64,000 nt of DNA from Pontibacillus salicampi (GTDB taxonomy: Bacteria; Bacillota; Bacilli; Bacillales; BH030062), in contig NZ_JBHLTP010000009.1 in the NCBI RefSeq assembly GCF_042434395.1, positions 62,001 to 126,000 on the forward strand, read 5' to 3'. The position numbers and the translations under genes are program-made. Numbering within the stretch: the first letter of the stretch is position 1; the number at the start of each line of letters is the position of its first letter. Below the pieces are notes generated by a model. It was not told the origin of the DNA. It did no database searches and saw nothing but the letters and a program-made list of their open reading frames with translations. This document shows positions 1-8,858 of this stretch, one piece after another.

Positions 1-935
1 TAGATGCACATCACCCCGAATTGCGGTCACTGGAGTCGGATTACTTTAAGCAAATGATTCATCAGCAGCCCATCATAAGTGAAGGTGTTGCCAAAGAACT
101 GCAGCGTACATTTCAACAAGGTTATTCCGTTAATTTAGATGTAGATCTAAACGATGGGCATTTATTTTACACATATCACGATACTCGTGTCCTGCTTGTT
201 CGCCAGGAGGATGGTTTATTTGTGGGGAAAAATGGGGAGTGTAGCTTAACGAAGGAAGAGTTACTCCAAATTGCAGAAGAATCACCACACCTTTTGAGTA
301 ACAATGTGGTGACTCGTCCCATAATGCAGGACTTACTTTTACCGACACTAGCCTTTATTGGGGGTCCCGGAGAAATAGGGTATTGGTCTGTTCTGCGCCC
401 TGCTTTTGAAGCGATGGGGATTACTATGCCTCCAGTAGTGCCGAGATTATCTATTTCTCTCGTTGACCGGAAAAGTCAGAAGTGGCTGGAGCGCCATCTT
501 ATCGATCCTTCATCAGCAGTTAATAATGGAGTGACGGAAGAGAAAACGAAATGGATTTCCATGCAAAGCTATCCACCAATTGAACAATTATCAGACGAAG
601 TGAAGCGTTCTATTGAGAGAGCCCATCGCCCTCTCAAGGCAAAGGCAGAAGAAATACGTGATGATCTAGGTCAAGTAGCGGAGAAGAACTTATTCCATTT
701 ATTCCGGGATGTAGAATTCCTGCAGGAAAAGATTGAAAAAGCGTTGGAGGAAAAAAACAGCCGGGAGTTAGACATATTTGATGATATTGATCTTATGCTC
801 CGTCCTGAAGGTGGTCTGCAAGAGCGTATTTGGAATGTCTTACCATGGCTGAATTACTATGGGGTGGATTTACCAGCACAACTAACTCGTGTGCAGTATG
901 ATTGGAATTCATCCCACCACATTATTTACATTTAA
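1..935 (+). CDS. bshC: BshC, bacillithiol cysteine-adding enzyme (5' truncated)
   Basis: The reading frame is open from the left edge (first full codon at base 3) to a TAA at 933-935, so about 310 C-terminal residues are visible of a family near 540. BshC adds cysteine to glucosaminyl-malate, the last step of bacillithiol synthesis in the cytoplasm. The visible part carries the end of the Rossmann-like core (residues around LAFIGGPGEIGYWSVLRP) and the C-terminal helical coiled-coil region. It sits directly before mraZ, as yllA does in B. subtilis, and is closed by a strong terminator. The TTG at 21 is internal, not the real start. The family assignment rests on protein similarity recalled from memory plus the neighbourhood. 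Confidence 0.93.
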   Translation, partial: DAHHPELRSLESDYFKQMIHQQPIISEGVAKELQRTFQQGYSVNLDVDLNDGHLFYTYHDTRVLLVRQEDGLFVGKNGECSLTKEELLQIAEESPHLLSNNVVTRPIMQDLLLPTLAFIGGPGEIGYWSVLRPAFEAMGITMPPVVPRLSISLVDRKSQKWLERHLIDPSSAVNNGVTEEKTKWISMQSYPPIEQLSDEVKRSIERAHRPLKAKAEEIRDDLGQVAEKNLFHLFRDVEFLQEKIEKALEEKNSRELDIFDDIDLMLRPEGGLQERIWNVLPWLNYYGVDLPAQLTRVQYDWNSSHHIIYI

Positions 936-984
936 CAAAAAAGTTTCCCAATGAAGTTATAAAACTAAATAGTTGAAAAAGTTT

Positions 985-1016
985 AAAAATCCTGCTTAAG
1001 AAAGCAGGATTTTTTG
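985..1016 (+). terminator. Terminator after bshC
   Basis: An AT-flanked inverted repeat with core TCCTGCTT / AAGCAGGA and a short AAG-type loop, followed by TTTTTG. The A-run on the 5' side makes it usable in both directions. It separates bshC from the dcw cluster. Confidence 0.85.
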
Positions 1017-1042
1017 TGTGGTGGAAGAATATTTAAGTTTAG

Positions 1043-1088
1043 GTGGAGGAAAGTGGAGGAATGTGGTACCCTAGAGTCAGAAAGTGGG
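1043..1088 (+). promoter_or_regulatory. Probable MraZ operator: three 10-bp direct repeats
   Basis: GTGG occurs at 1043, 1053 and 1063, exactly 10 bp apart, the first two inside the longer repeat GTGGAGGAA. A fourth GTGG lies at 1084, one base out of phase. MraZ is known to bind tandem TGGG/GTGG-type repeats with 10-bp periodicity in front of its own gene, which is exactly where these lie. Autoregulation of the dcw operon is the inference. I could not identify the matching -35 and -10 boxes with confidence. Confidence 0.75.
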
Positions 1089-1096
1089 GAGTCTAT

Positions 1097-1528
1097 ATGT
1101 TCATGGGGGAATACCAACATAATATAGACACAAAGGGACGTATTATAGTCCCTGCGAAGTTCCGTGAAGGGCTCGGGGAGACATTTGTTATTACCCGAGG
1201 TCTGGACAAGTGTATCTTCGCTTACCCTCTATCTGAATGGAAGCTGCTGGAGGAAAAGCTAAAGCAGCTGCCGTTAACGAAAAAGGATGCCCGTGCCTTC
1301 ACCCGATTCTTCTTCTCTGGAGCAGTAGAATGTGAAGTGGATAAACAGGGTAGAATAAACCTCCCATCACCACTTAGAACGTATGCTGAATTAGATAAAG
1401 AATGTGTCGTCATCGGCGTCTCTAATCGCGTAGAATTCTGGGCTAAGGGACTTTGGGATACATACTTCGAGGAGTCCGAGGGTTCTTTCGCTGAGATTGC
1501 AGAGAACATGATGGATTTTGATATTTAG
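1097..1528 (+). CDS. mraZ: MraZ, transcriptional regulator of the dcw cluster
   Basis: A 143-residue protein, the same length as B. subtilis MraZ. It has two SpoVT/AbrB-like swapped-hairpin repeats, the first in the GEYQHNIDTKGRIIVPAKF region (residues ~4-22) and the second in the VDKQGRINLPSPLR region (residues ~80-93). Start chosen at ATG 1097 because GGGGAG at 1086-1091 gives a good ribosome binding site and the family begins MFMGEYQH. The frame stays open back to a GTG at 1043, but that region is the repeat operator. MraZ forms rings that bind the repeats upstream of its own gene and represses or tunes dcw transcription. Confidence 0.97.
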   Translation: MFMGEYQHNIDTKGRIIVPAKFREGLGETFVITRGLDKCIFAYPLSEWKLLEEKLKQLPLTKKDARAFTRFFFSGAVECEVDKQGRINLPSPLRTYAELDKECVVIGVSNRVEFWAKGLWDTYFEESEGSFAEIAENMMDFDI

Positions 1529-1628
1529 GGGAAGCTAATTGATTAGCTACACACAATCATAGCTAGACAGATAAAACAGGAATTATAGAAGTGACAGCAA
1601 TGACTTAACAACACAAAAGGGTGAAATC

Positions 1629-2603
1629 ATGTTTGAACATATTACAGTATTAAAGCAGGAAACCGTCACTGCACTAAATATAGACCCGAATGGTATTTAT
1701 GTAGATTGTACTCTTGGTGGTGGAGGTCACTCTGAGGAAATCGTTAAACAACTTAATGAGAATGGAAGACTGATTGCCTTTGACCAGGATTTAACCGCAC
1801 TGAACCACGCGAAAGAACGCTTAGCTTCGTATGCTGACAACATTACGTTTGTTCATACTAACTTTCGTGGCATGAAAGAAGAACTGCTTCGTTTGGGGAT
1901 TCAGGAAGTAGATGGGATTGTATTCGACCTTGGCGTATCTTCTCCTCAATTGGACGAAGATGAAAGAGGGTTTAGTTATCATCAGGACGCGAGGCTTGAT
2001 ATGAGAATGGATCAATCACAGCCGCTAAGCGCTTATGAGGTTGTAAACGAATGGGATTTTAATGCTTTAGTACGAACTTTCTTTAAATACGGAGAAGAGA
2101 AATTCTCCAAGCAAATTGCTAGAACGATTGAAAAACAAAGAGAGAAAGCACCCATTGAAACAACAGGGCAGCTGGTAGATATTATAAAAGAAGCCATTCC
2201 TGCACCCGCAAGAAGGAAAGGCGGACACCCAGCTAAACGTATTTTTCAAGCTATTCGTATCGCGGTAAATGATGAATTAGGTGCATTTGAGGATGCATTA
2301 CATCAAGCGGCAGAGGTAATTGCAATGGATGGACGGATTGCAGTGATTACCTTCCATTCCCTAGAGGATCGCTTGTGTAAACAAGCATTCAAAAAATGGA
2401 GCAGCAACCCACCTATACCAAAAGAGATCCCAATTATTCCAGATGAACAAAAACCACCATTCGAGCTTATCAACCGTAAACCCATTACACCAGCTGAAAA
2501 CGAATTAGACGATAACCGTAGAGCTCGCTCTGCGAAATTAAGAGTTGTCCAAAAAATACGCCCGTGGAAAGATATGTTCCGAACGGATGAAAGGGGAAAA
2601 TAG
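1629..2603 (+). CDS. rsmH: RsmH, 16S rRNA m4C1402 N4-methyltransferase
   Basis: A 324-residue MraW/RsmH-family SAM-dependent methyltransferase. The SAM-binding motif YVDCTLGGGGHSE lies at residues ~24-36, and the second signature GIVFDLGVSSPQLD at ~96-109. The C-terminal VITFHSLEDR segment is also typical. It methylates N4 of C1402 in the P site of 16S rRNA. It lies 100 bp after mraZ and only 3 bp before ftsL, in the standard dcw order. It is slightly longer than the B. subtilis protein (311). Confidence 0.97.
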   Translation: MFEHITVLKQETVTALNIDPNGIYVDCTLGGGGHSEEIVKQLNENGRLIAFDQDLTALNHAKERLASYADNITFVHTNFRGMKEELLRLGIQEVDGIVFDLGVSSPQLDEDERGFSYHQDARLDMRMDQSQPLSAYEVVNEWDFNALVRTFFKYGEEKFSKQIARTIEKQREKAPIETTGQLVDIIKEAIPAPARRKGGHPAKRIFQAIRIAVNDELGAFEDALHQAAEVIAMDGRIAVITFHSLEDRLCKQAFKKWSSNPPIPKEIPIIPDEQKPPFELINRKPITPAENELDDNRRARSAKLRVVQKIRPWKDMFRTDERGK

Positions 2604-2606
2604 AGG

Positions 2607-2981
2607 ATGAGTGCTGAAAATGCGAGAAAGTTGCACGAGCAACAACCGCAACATACGAAACAACAGGAAAAAGTAAAGGTCCAGGTACAAAAACAAAAAT
2701 GGATCTCTACTGGGGAAAAATTTATGTATTCTATGGTATCTGCTGTTGCTGTTGCTGCGAGTATTTATGTCGTTTCTTTTGCCTCTACGACAGATGGCAT
2801 GAACAGAGATGTGCAGCATCTTGAAAGCAAGATTGACAAGCAGCAAGTTCAAATCGAAAACTTAAAATTCGAAAAGAAAGAACTAAGCAAACCAGAGCGT
2901 ATTCTGCAGATAGCGAAGGATAATGGCTTAGAAATTAGAAAGTCGAAGGTTAAATCTGCTGGCTCTGTCAGTGGCAGCTAA
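2607..2981 (+). CDS. ftsL: FtsL, divisome bitopic membrane protein
   Basis: A 124-residue protein with a basic, glutamine-rich cytoplasmic tail (~1-35), one membrane segment (~38-58, VSAVAVAASIYVVSF) and an extracytoplasmic leucine-zipper-like coiled coil (~65-105). FtsL has low sequence conservation; this architecture and the position between rsmH and pbpB identify it. It forms a complex with DivIB and DivIC and activates septal synthesis by PbpB and FtsW. Start ATG 2607 follows the rsmH stop by 3 bp, with AAAGGGG about 10 bases upstream. Confidence 0.93.
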   Translation: MSAENARKLHEQQPQHTKQQEKVKVQVQKQKWISTGEKFMYSMVSAVAVAASIYVVSFASTTDGMNRDVQHLESKIDKQQVQIENLKFEKKELSKPERILQIAKDNGLEIRKSKVKSAGSVSGS

Positions 2982-3003
2982 CTGATAAGGAGTATTAAGG
3001 CGT

Positions 3004-5268
3004 ATGAAGAAAAATCGTACGACCCACCGTATAGCTAAGTTGTATATGATGCTATTTACCATCCTGTTTGTCGTTTTGTTTGGCCGATTTTTTTACATTC
3101 AAGCAACAGGGCAAATAGAAGGGGTCAATCTAGAAAAATGGGCTGAAAAGAAGCGAACTAGCTCTTATCCGATTGACGCGGAAAGAGGGAAAATTGTGGA
3201 CCGAAATGGAATGACATTAGCATATGATCGACCAACGTATAATATGTATGCCATTATCGATCCAGCCTATTCAAAGGATTCAGAAGAAACGCTGCATGTA
3301 AAAAATAAAGAAAAGACCGCAGAGCAGCTTGCGACCATTATTGATATGGATAAGCAAGCTATACTTAATAGACTGAATAAAGAAAAGAATGAAGAAGGCA
3401 ATCCAATATTCCAAGTTGAGTTTGGAGATGCAGGTCAGCAGTTATCTCAGGATAAGAAGGAAGAAATAGAAGCACTCGAGCTTGCTGGTATTAAATTTGA
3501 TCAAAAAGCGAAGCGTTATTACCCTAATGGGACGTTCGCCTCCCACGTGCTAGGGTTTGCGCAAAATAAAGAAAACTCAAATTCTATTACGGGTATAATG
3601 GGAATTGAGAAACAAATGGATAAGTATCTGCAAGAGAAGAATGGCAGCATTGCTTATCAACGAGACAAGTATGGTGAGAAGCTATTAGGTCCAGAATCGG
3701 TTATTAACGAGCCGAAAGATGGAGCGAATGTGCAATTAACGATAGACCAGAAGATTCAAACGTTACTAGAGGATGCCATGGCTCAGGTGGAGGAAGAGTA
3801 TAACCCGGAACAGATGATGGCTGCAGTAATGGATCCAAAGACAGGTGAAGTATTAGCGCTTGGTAACCGTCCGAGCTTTAACCCGAATGAGCGTTCTAGC
3901 ATTGAGAACTGGTATAACAATGTCGTCTCTAATCCGATTGAACCAGGCTCTACCATGAAAATATTTACCACTGCCGCAGCAATGGATGCTGGAGTGTACG
4001 ATGGAGATAAATCATTCAAGTCTGGTAGTTACCAAGTAACAGAAGATTATAAAGCTATTAACGACCACAACAACGGTGAAGGCTGGGGGTCTATCTCGTT
4101 TGATGAAGGTATTATTCGGTCCTCCAACGTAGCTGCTATGAAACTATTGTGGGAAGAGTTAGGTCCTGATCGTTTCCTTGAATATTATCAGGATTTCCAC
4201 TTGGATCAGGAAACCGGCATTGATTTACCTGGGGAAAATAGTGGGAAAATGGTATATGACAAACCAGTGGAGAAAGTAACCACCTCCTTTGGGCAAGGAT
4301 CTACAGTTACAGCCATCCAAATGTTAAAGGCTGCTACTGCTGTAGCGAATGATGGCAAAATGATGCAGCCCTATGTCATTTCTCAAATTATGAACCAGGC
4401 TGATGGGAAGGTCCTTGAAGAGAAGGAACCAAACGTAGTAGGAGAACCGATTGACGCTTCTACAGCTAAACAAGTAAGAGAACTGCTCGGTAAAGTCATT
4501 ACCGATGAGAATGGAACTGGGCATGATTATGAGCTGGAAGGTTACTCTGTAGCAGGGAAGACCGGTACTGCTCAAATTCCGAACCCTAACGGTGGGGGAT
4601 ACATGACCGGTAAGGATAATTATATCTTTTCTTTCCTTGGCATGGCTCCTAAAGAAGACCCAGAGCTTGTAATGTATGTGAGTGTTAAACAGCCGAACTT
4701 AAAGCCTACTGAGAAGGGTTCTGAGCCTGTTGCGAAAGTTTTTAATACTGTGATGGAGAACGGACTGCGATATATGAACATTCAACCTGACCAGGAAAAA
4801 GAACAGATTGAAGTGAATGCTGAGCAAATGGACAATCATGTAGGTGCTTCTGTTTCAAAAGCTAAGAAGGCATTAAAGGATAAAGGTGCAGAGCCTATTG
4901 TGCTTGGAGAAGGGGATAGTGTTCAGAATATGATTCCACAGGCAGGGACAGAGATTTTGCAAAACGAGAAAGTGTTCCTCCTTACAAGTGACACCGTTAC
5001 AATGCCAGATATGCGAGGGTGGTCATTGCGGGATGCATTAAAGTTTAGCTCTGTGCTCGACTTGAATATGGAGCAGGTAGGCAATGGCTATGTGTATAAA
5101 CAAAGCATTTCACCGGGTTCGAAGGTGAAAAAAGGCGGCTATGTGGTAGTGGAGTTAAAAACACCAAACGAAACACCAGCCGAGGCCACTGAGCAGGCAG
5201 AGCAAAATGAACGATCGATGCAGCAATCAGACACATCCGATAATAAGAATGAACAGGATACAGAATAA
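3004..5268 (+). CDS. pbpB: PBP2B, septal class B transpeptidase with two PASTA domains
   Basis: A 754-residue class B penicillin-binding protein. It has an N-terminal membrane anchor at ~12-34, a dimerisation domain, and a transpeptidase domain with STMK at 316-319 (acyl serine S316), SSN at 373-375 and KTG at 519-521. Two PASTA repeats follow (~606-660 and ~662-718), then a Glu/Gln/Asn-rich acidic tail. It cross-links septal peptidoglycan in the divisome with FtsW, FtsL and DivIB. It is longer than B. subtilis PBP2B (716), mostly because of the tail. ATG 3004 follows a GGAG at 2989-2992. Confidence 0.96.
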   Translation: MKKNRTTHRIAKLYMMLFTILFVVLFGRFFYIQATGQIEGVNLEKWAEKKRTSSYPIDAERGKIVDRNGMTLAYDRPTYNMYAIIDPAYSKDSEETLHVKNKEKTAEQLATIIDMDKQAILNRLNKEKNEEGNPIFQVEFGDAGQQLSQDKKEEIEALELAGIKFDQKAKRYYPNGTFASHVLGFAQNKENSNSITGIMGIEKQMDKYLQEKNGSIAYQRDKYGEKLLGPESVINEPKDGANVQLTIDQKIQTLLEDAMAQVEEEYNPEQMMAAVMDPKTGEVLALGNRPSFNPNERSSIENWYNNVVSNPIEPGSTMKIFTTAAAMDAGVYDGDKSFKSGSYQVTEDYKAINDHNNGEGWGSISFDEGIIRSSNVAAMKLLWEELGPDRFLEYYQDFHLDQETGIDLPGENSGKMVYDKPVEKVTTSFGQGSTVTAIQMLKAATAVANDGKMMQPYVISQIMNQADGKVLEEKEPNVVGEPIDASTAKQVRELLGKVITDENGTGHDYELEGYSVAGKTGTAQIPNPNGGGYMTGKDNYIFSFLGMAPKEDPELVMYVSVKQPNLKPTEKGSEPVAKVFNTVMENGLRYMNIQPDQEKEQIEVNAEQMDNHVGASVSKAKKALKDKGAEPIVLGEGDSVQNMIPQAGTEILQNEKVFLLTSDTVTMPDMRGWSLRDALKFSSVLDLNMEQVGNGYVYKQSISPGSKVKKGGYVVVELKTPNETPAEATEQAEQNERSMQQSDTSDNKNEQDTE

Positions 5269-5344
5269 AGAGGCAGTGTTCTAATCGAATCTAACGAAAC
5301 ATAGGATGGATACAAGCATAGCATGGACAAAAAGGAGATGTACC

Positions 5345-7303
5345 ATGAAACGAGTATCCAATGTAACGTTAAGAAAGCGATTAGTCACTGTTTTTCTTTT
5401 GGCTATTCTCGTTTTTGCCGTGATAGACATTCGATTAGGGTATGTGCAATTTGTCATTGGGGATCAGCTGATGGATAAGGCAAAGGATTCATGGAGCAGA
5501 GATATTCCGTTCGAGCCAGAGCGTGGAGACATATTGGATCGAAACGGAGAGGTGCTTGCCGAGAATGTTTCGGCCCCTACCGTTATGGTTGTACCAAGAC
5601 AAATTGAGAATCCAGAAGAGACTGCAAAAAAGCTGTCTGATGTATTAAATATGGACTACGAGAAGGCTCTTCAGCATGTAACGAAGCAAATATCTATTGA
5701 ACGAATACATCCCGAAGGTAGAAAAATTACCGAGGACATTGCGACTGAAGTGCGAAATCTTCAGTTAGAAGGAGTATATATTGCCGAGGACTCTAAACGG
5801 CATTATCCAAAAGGGGAATATTTATCCCATGTACTTGGGTTTAGTGGTATTGACAATCAAGGCTTAATGGGTCTCGAACTTTATTATGACGAACAGCTTA
5901 GTGGAGAGAAGGGACATTTATCATTCTTTTCTGATGCTAAAGGGAGACGTATGCCGAAGATAGCGGATGTGTACACACCCCCACAAGACGGATATGATTT
6001 GAAATTAACAGTAGATGATAAGGTTCAAACGATTATTGAGAGGGAATTAGATAATGCTGAAGCCAAATACAATCCTGATGGCGCGATAGCTATTGCTATG
6101 GACCCTGATACAGGAGAAATTGTAGCCATGTCAAGCCGCCCTACGTTTCATCCTGAAAACTACCAAACTGTTCCACAGGAAGTGTATAATCGAAATTTAC
6201 CAGTTTGGAGTACTTATGAGCCAGGATCTACCTTCAAGATCATTACGCTGGCCAGTGCTCTAGAGGAAGATTTGGTTGATTTGGAGGATGATCACTTTCA
6301 TGATAGCGGCTCTATCAAAGTTGATGGAGCAACATTACGGTGCTGGAAACGTGGCGGCCATGGCAGCCAATCCTATTTAGAGGTCGTACAGAATTCTTGT
6401 AACCCTGGGTTTGTAAATCTTGGCGAAAAGCTAGGAAAGGAAAAGCTATTTTCCTATATTAAAGACTTTGGGTTTGGACAAAAAACGGGAATAGATTTAC
6501 AGGGAGAAGGGACGGGAATTCTGTTCAAGGAGGAGAATGTAGGACCTGTTGAATTGGCTACTACGGCCTTTGGACAGGGGGTTTCGGTTACTCCCATTCA
6601 ACAGGTAGCAGCCGTTGCGGCGGCAGTAAATGGAGGCTACTTGTATGAGCCATACATCGCAAAAGAGTGGGTCGATCCTGCCACAGGTGAAGTGGTGGAC
6701 CAAAATGAGCCTCAGCTAAAGGAAAGAGTCATTTCGGAGGAGACGAGTAAAGAGGTTCGTCATGCCCTGGAAAGTGTTGTTGCTCAAGGAACCGGAAGAG
6801 GCGCGTATGTGGAAGGCTACCGTGTTGGAGGAAAAACAGGTACTGCTCAAAAGGTAGGACCAGATGGACGTTACATGACCGATAACCATATTGTTTCCTT
6901 TATTGGATTTGCACCTGCAGATGACCCGGAATTGGTAGTGTATCTAGCCATCGATAACCCTAAGAATACAGTTCAGTTCGGCGGAGTTGTGGCTGCTCCC
7001 ATTGTCGGAAACATTATGGAGGACAGTTTAAGAGCTCTTGATGTGAAGCCTCGTAAAGATGGAATAGAAAAGAAGGTACAGTGGCCGGACAATCCAATGG
7101 TGGAAGTACCTGATTTAATTGGATTGGAAAAGAAAGATCTGGAAGAATACATGGTTAACCTTTCTATTGAAACGAGTGGCTCTGGGGCTTATATTGTCGA
7201 TCAGTCTCCTAAAGCGGGAGCGAAGGTAGAGCAAGGGGCGAAGATAAGGTTGTATCTAACAGAGCAAGAACCAAAAAATAAACAAAATGAAACAAAAGAA
7301 TAA
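5345..7303 (+). CDS. spoVD: SpoVD, sporulation-specific class B penicillin-binding protein
   Basis: A 652-residue class B transpeptidase, close to B. subtilis SpoVD (646). Membrane anchor at ~12-32; STFK at 295-298, SCN at 351-353 and KTG at 497-499. A single PASTA domain ends the protein (~590-645). SpoVD works with SpoVE in spore cortex synthesis. ATG 5345 was chosen because AAGGAG at 5332-5337 precedes it at ideal spacing; the frame extends in-frame to 5306 without a good site. The presence of two tandem class B enzymes, the second with one PASTA unit, is the Bacillus pbpB-spoVD arrangement. Confidence 0.95.
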   Translation: MKRVSNVTLRKRLVTVFLLAILVFAVIDIRLGYVQFVIGDQLMDKAKDSWSRDIPFEPERGDILDRNGEVLAENVSAPTVMVVPRQIENPEETAKKLSDVLNMDYEKALQHVTKQISIERIHPEGRKITEDIATEVRNLQLEGVYIAEDSKRHYPKGEYLSHVLGFSGIDNQGLMGLELYYDEQLSGEKGHLSFFSDAKGRRMPKIADVYTPPQDGYDLKLTVDDKVQTIIERELDNAEAKYNPDGAIAIAMDPDTGEIVAMSSRPTFHPENYQTVPQEVYNRNLPVWSTYEPGSTFKIITLASALEEDLVDLEDDHFHDSGSIKVDGATLRCWKRGGHGSQSYLEVVQNSCNPGFVNLGEKLGKEKLFSYIKDFGFGQKTGIDLQGEGTGILFKEENVGPVELATTAFGQGVSVTPIQQVAAVAAAVNGGYLYEPYIAKEWVDPATGEVVDQNEPQLKERVISEETSKEVRHALESVVAQGTGRGAYVEGYRVGGKTGTAQKVGPDGRYMTDNHIVSFIGFAPADDPELVVYLAIDNPKNTVQFGGVVAAPIVGNIMEDSLRALDVKPRKDGIEKKVQWPDNPMVEVPDLIGLEKKDLEEYMVNLSIETSGSGAYIVDQSPKAGAKVEQGAKIRLYLTEQEPKNKQNETKE

Positions 7304-7304
7304 T

Positions 7305-7340
7305 CGCAGTGAAAGCTTTACTTTGCTATAATAAACTGCG
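7305..7340 (+). promoter_or_regulatory. Candidate internal promoter before murE, inside an inverted repeat
   Basis: TATAAT at 7327-7332 is preceded by TG at -15/-14, making an extended -10 element. No convincing -35 is seen. CGCAGT (7305-7310) and ACTGCG (7335-7340) form a perfect 6-bp inverted repeat that brackets it. A promoter here would uncouple murE and downstream wall genes from spoVD. Confidence 0.45.
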
Positions 7341-7379
7341 TATGACATTTAATCTTTAGATAAAGAAGGAGTCAAAGAA

Positions 7380-8843
7380 ATGAAGCTCACTACTCTAATG
7401 GAGACTCTTCATATTTACCAATTAACAAACTCAATGGAAGATATAACAATAAATAAGCTGGAAATGGACTCCCGAAATATTGAACGTGGAGACTTGTTTA
7501 TCTGTATCCCTGGATACACAGTGGATGGACACGATTTCGCGCATATGGCAGAAGAAAAAGGGGCAGCTGCTATCATAGCAGAGCGCCCTCTTCCTGTTTC
7601 TATCCCGGTAATCGTTGTAAACGACAGTCAACGCGCAATGGCTAAGCTAGCCAATCATTTCTATCATTATCCGACCCAGCACATGCACCTTGTCGGTGTT
7701 ACCGGAACGAATGGAAAAACGACTACATCCTACTTGTTAGAGACCATTTTTCAGCAGGATAAGAAGAAGACGGGTTTAATCGGAACCATTCAAATGAAAA
7801 TTAACAATGAAGCATTCGAAGTCAACAATACAACGCCTGATTCTCTTTTTCTTCAGAAGCACTTCGCTCAGATGGTCGATAGCCAGGTGGAAAATGCCGT
7901 AATGGAAGTGTCCTCCCACGCTTTGGATCTTGGAAGGGTACATGGCTGTGATTATGATGTAGCAGTATTTACTAATATTTCTCAGGATCATTTAGATTTC
8001 CATAAGGATATGGATGATTATGTGCGGGCCAAATCTCTCCTGTTTTCACAATTGGGGAATACGTACAAACAAACTCCGAAATATGCTGTGGTGAATAGAG
8101 ATGATGCATATTACCAAACATTTATTAAAAGCACAGCACAAGAAGTAATTACATATGGAATTGAACATGAGTGTGATATCCGTGCAGAGCAGCTTCAGTT
8201 AGGAGCAAAAGGAACAACGTTCACTCTATCCACACCGGTTGGCAGCGTTGAGATTAACAGTCCGCTGATCGGTAAATTTAGTGTGTATAATATTCTTGCT
8301 GCTGCTAGTGCTGCCATTGTATCTAATGTATCCTTGGATACTATCAAGAAAGCAATGGAGCAGACAAGTGGAGTAAGTGGACGGTTTGAGCCTGTTCTAG
8401 CGGGTCAGGATTTCGGCGTCATTGTTGATTATGCTCATACACCTGACTCGTTAGAGAATGTACTTCAGACGATAAAGCAGTTCGCCAATAACAAGATTCA
8501 TGTTGTAGTAGGCTGTGGCGGTGATCGTGATACTACCAAGCGCCCACTCATGGCAAAGGTTGCTGTCCAATATGCTGATAACGTCATTCTAACATCGGAT
8601 AATCCGAGATCGGAGGACCCCGTATCTATCCTTCAAGATATGGAGGCAGGTATAGAAGGGCAAGCCTATCAGGTTGTCGTTAATCGTCGCGATGCCATTG
8701 AACTGGCAATCACACAAGCGAGTGAGGACGATGTTGTGTTAATTGCAGGGAAAGGTCATGAAACCTATCAAGAAGTACATGGAGAACGAAGTCATTTTGA
8801 TGATCGAGAAGTGGCGCGAGAATGTATTGCTTCAAAAATGTAA
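7380..8843 (+). CDS. murE: MurE, UDP-MurNAc-tripeptide synthetase (meso-DAP adding)
   Basis: A 487-residue Mur ligase. ATP-binding GTNGKTT at 109-115; the SSHAL and central-domain motifs follow. DNPR at 407-410 is the signature of enzymes that add meso-diaminopimelate rather than lysine, so it predicts m-DAP peptidoglycan. It acts in the cytoplasm on UDP-MurNAc-L-Ala-D-Glu. ATG 7380 has AAGGAG about 8 bases upstream. It begins a run of tightly packed precursor genes: murF starts 15 bp after its stop. Confidence 0.97.
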   Translation: MKLTTLMETLHIYQLTNSMEDITINKLEMDSRNIERGDLFICIPGYTVDGHDFAHMAEEKGAAAIIAERPLPVSIPVIVVNDSQRAMAKLANHFYHYPTQHMHLVGVTGTNGKTTTSYLLETIFQQDKKKTGLIGTIQMKINNEAFEVNNTTPDSLFLQKHFAQMVDSQVENAVMEVSSHALDLGRVHGCDYDVAVFTNISQDHLDFHKDMDDYVRAKSLLFSQLGNTYKQTPKYAVVNRDDAYYQTFIKSTAQEVITYGIEHECDIRAEQLQLGAKGTTFTLSTPVGSVEINSPLIGKFSVYNILAAASAAIVSNVSLDTIKKAMEQTSGVSGRFEPVLAGQDFGVIVDYAHTPDSLENVLQTIKQFANNKIHVVVGCGGDRDTTKRPLMAKVAVQYADNVILTSDNPRSEDPVSILQDMEAGIEGQAYQVVVNRRDAIELAITQASEDDVVLIAGKGHETYQEVHGERSHFDDREVARECIASKM

Positions 8844-8858
8844 AAGGGGAATTAGAGA

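Noticed and set aside
1043..1096. Longer mraZ start at GTG 1043
   Set aside because: Adds 18 residues unlike the family and coincides with the direct-repeat operator; ATG 1097 has a good binding site.
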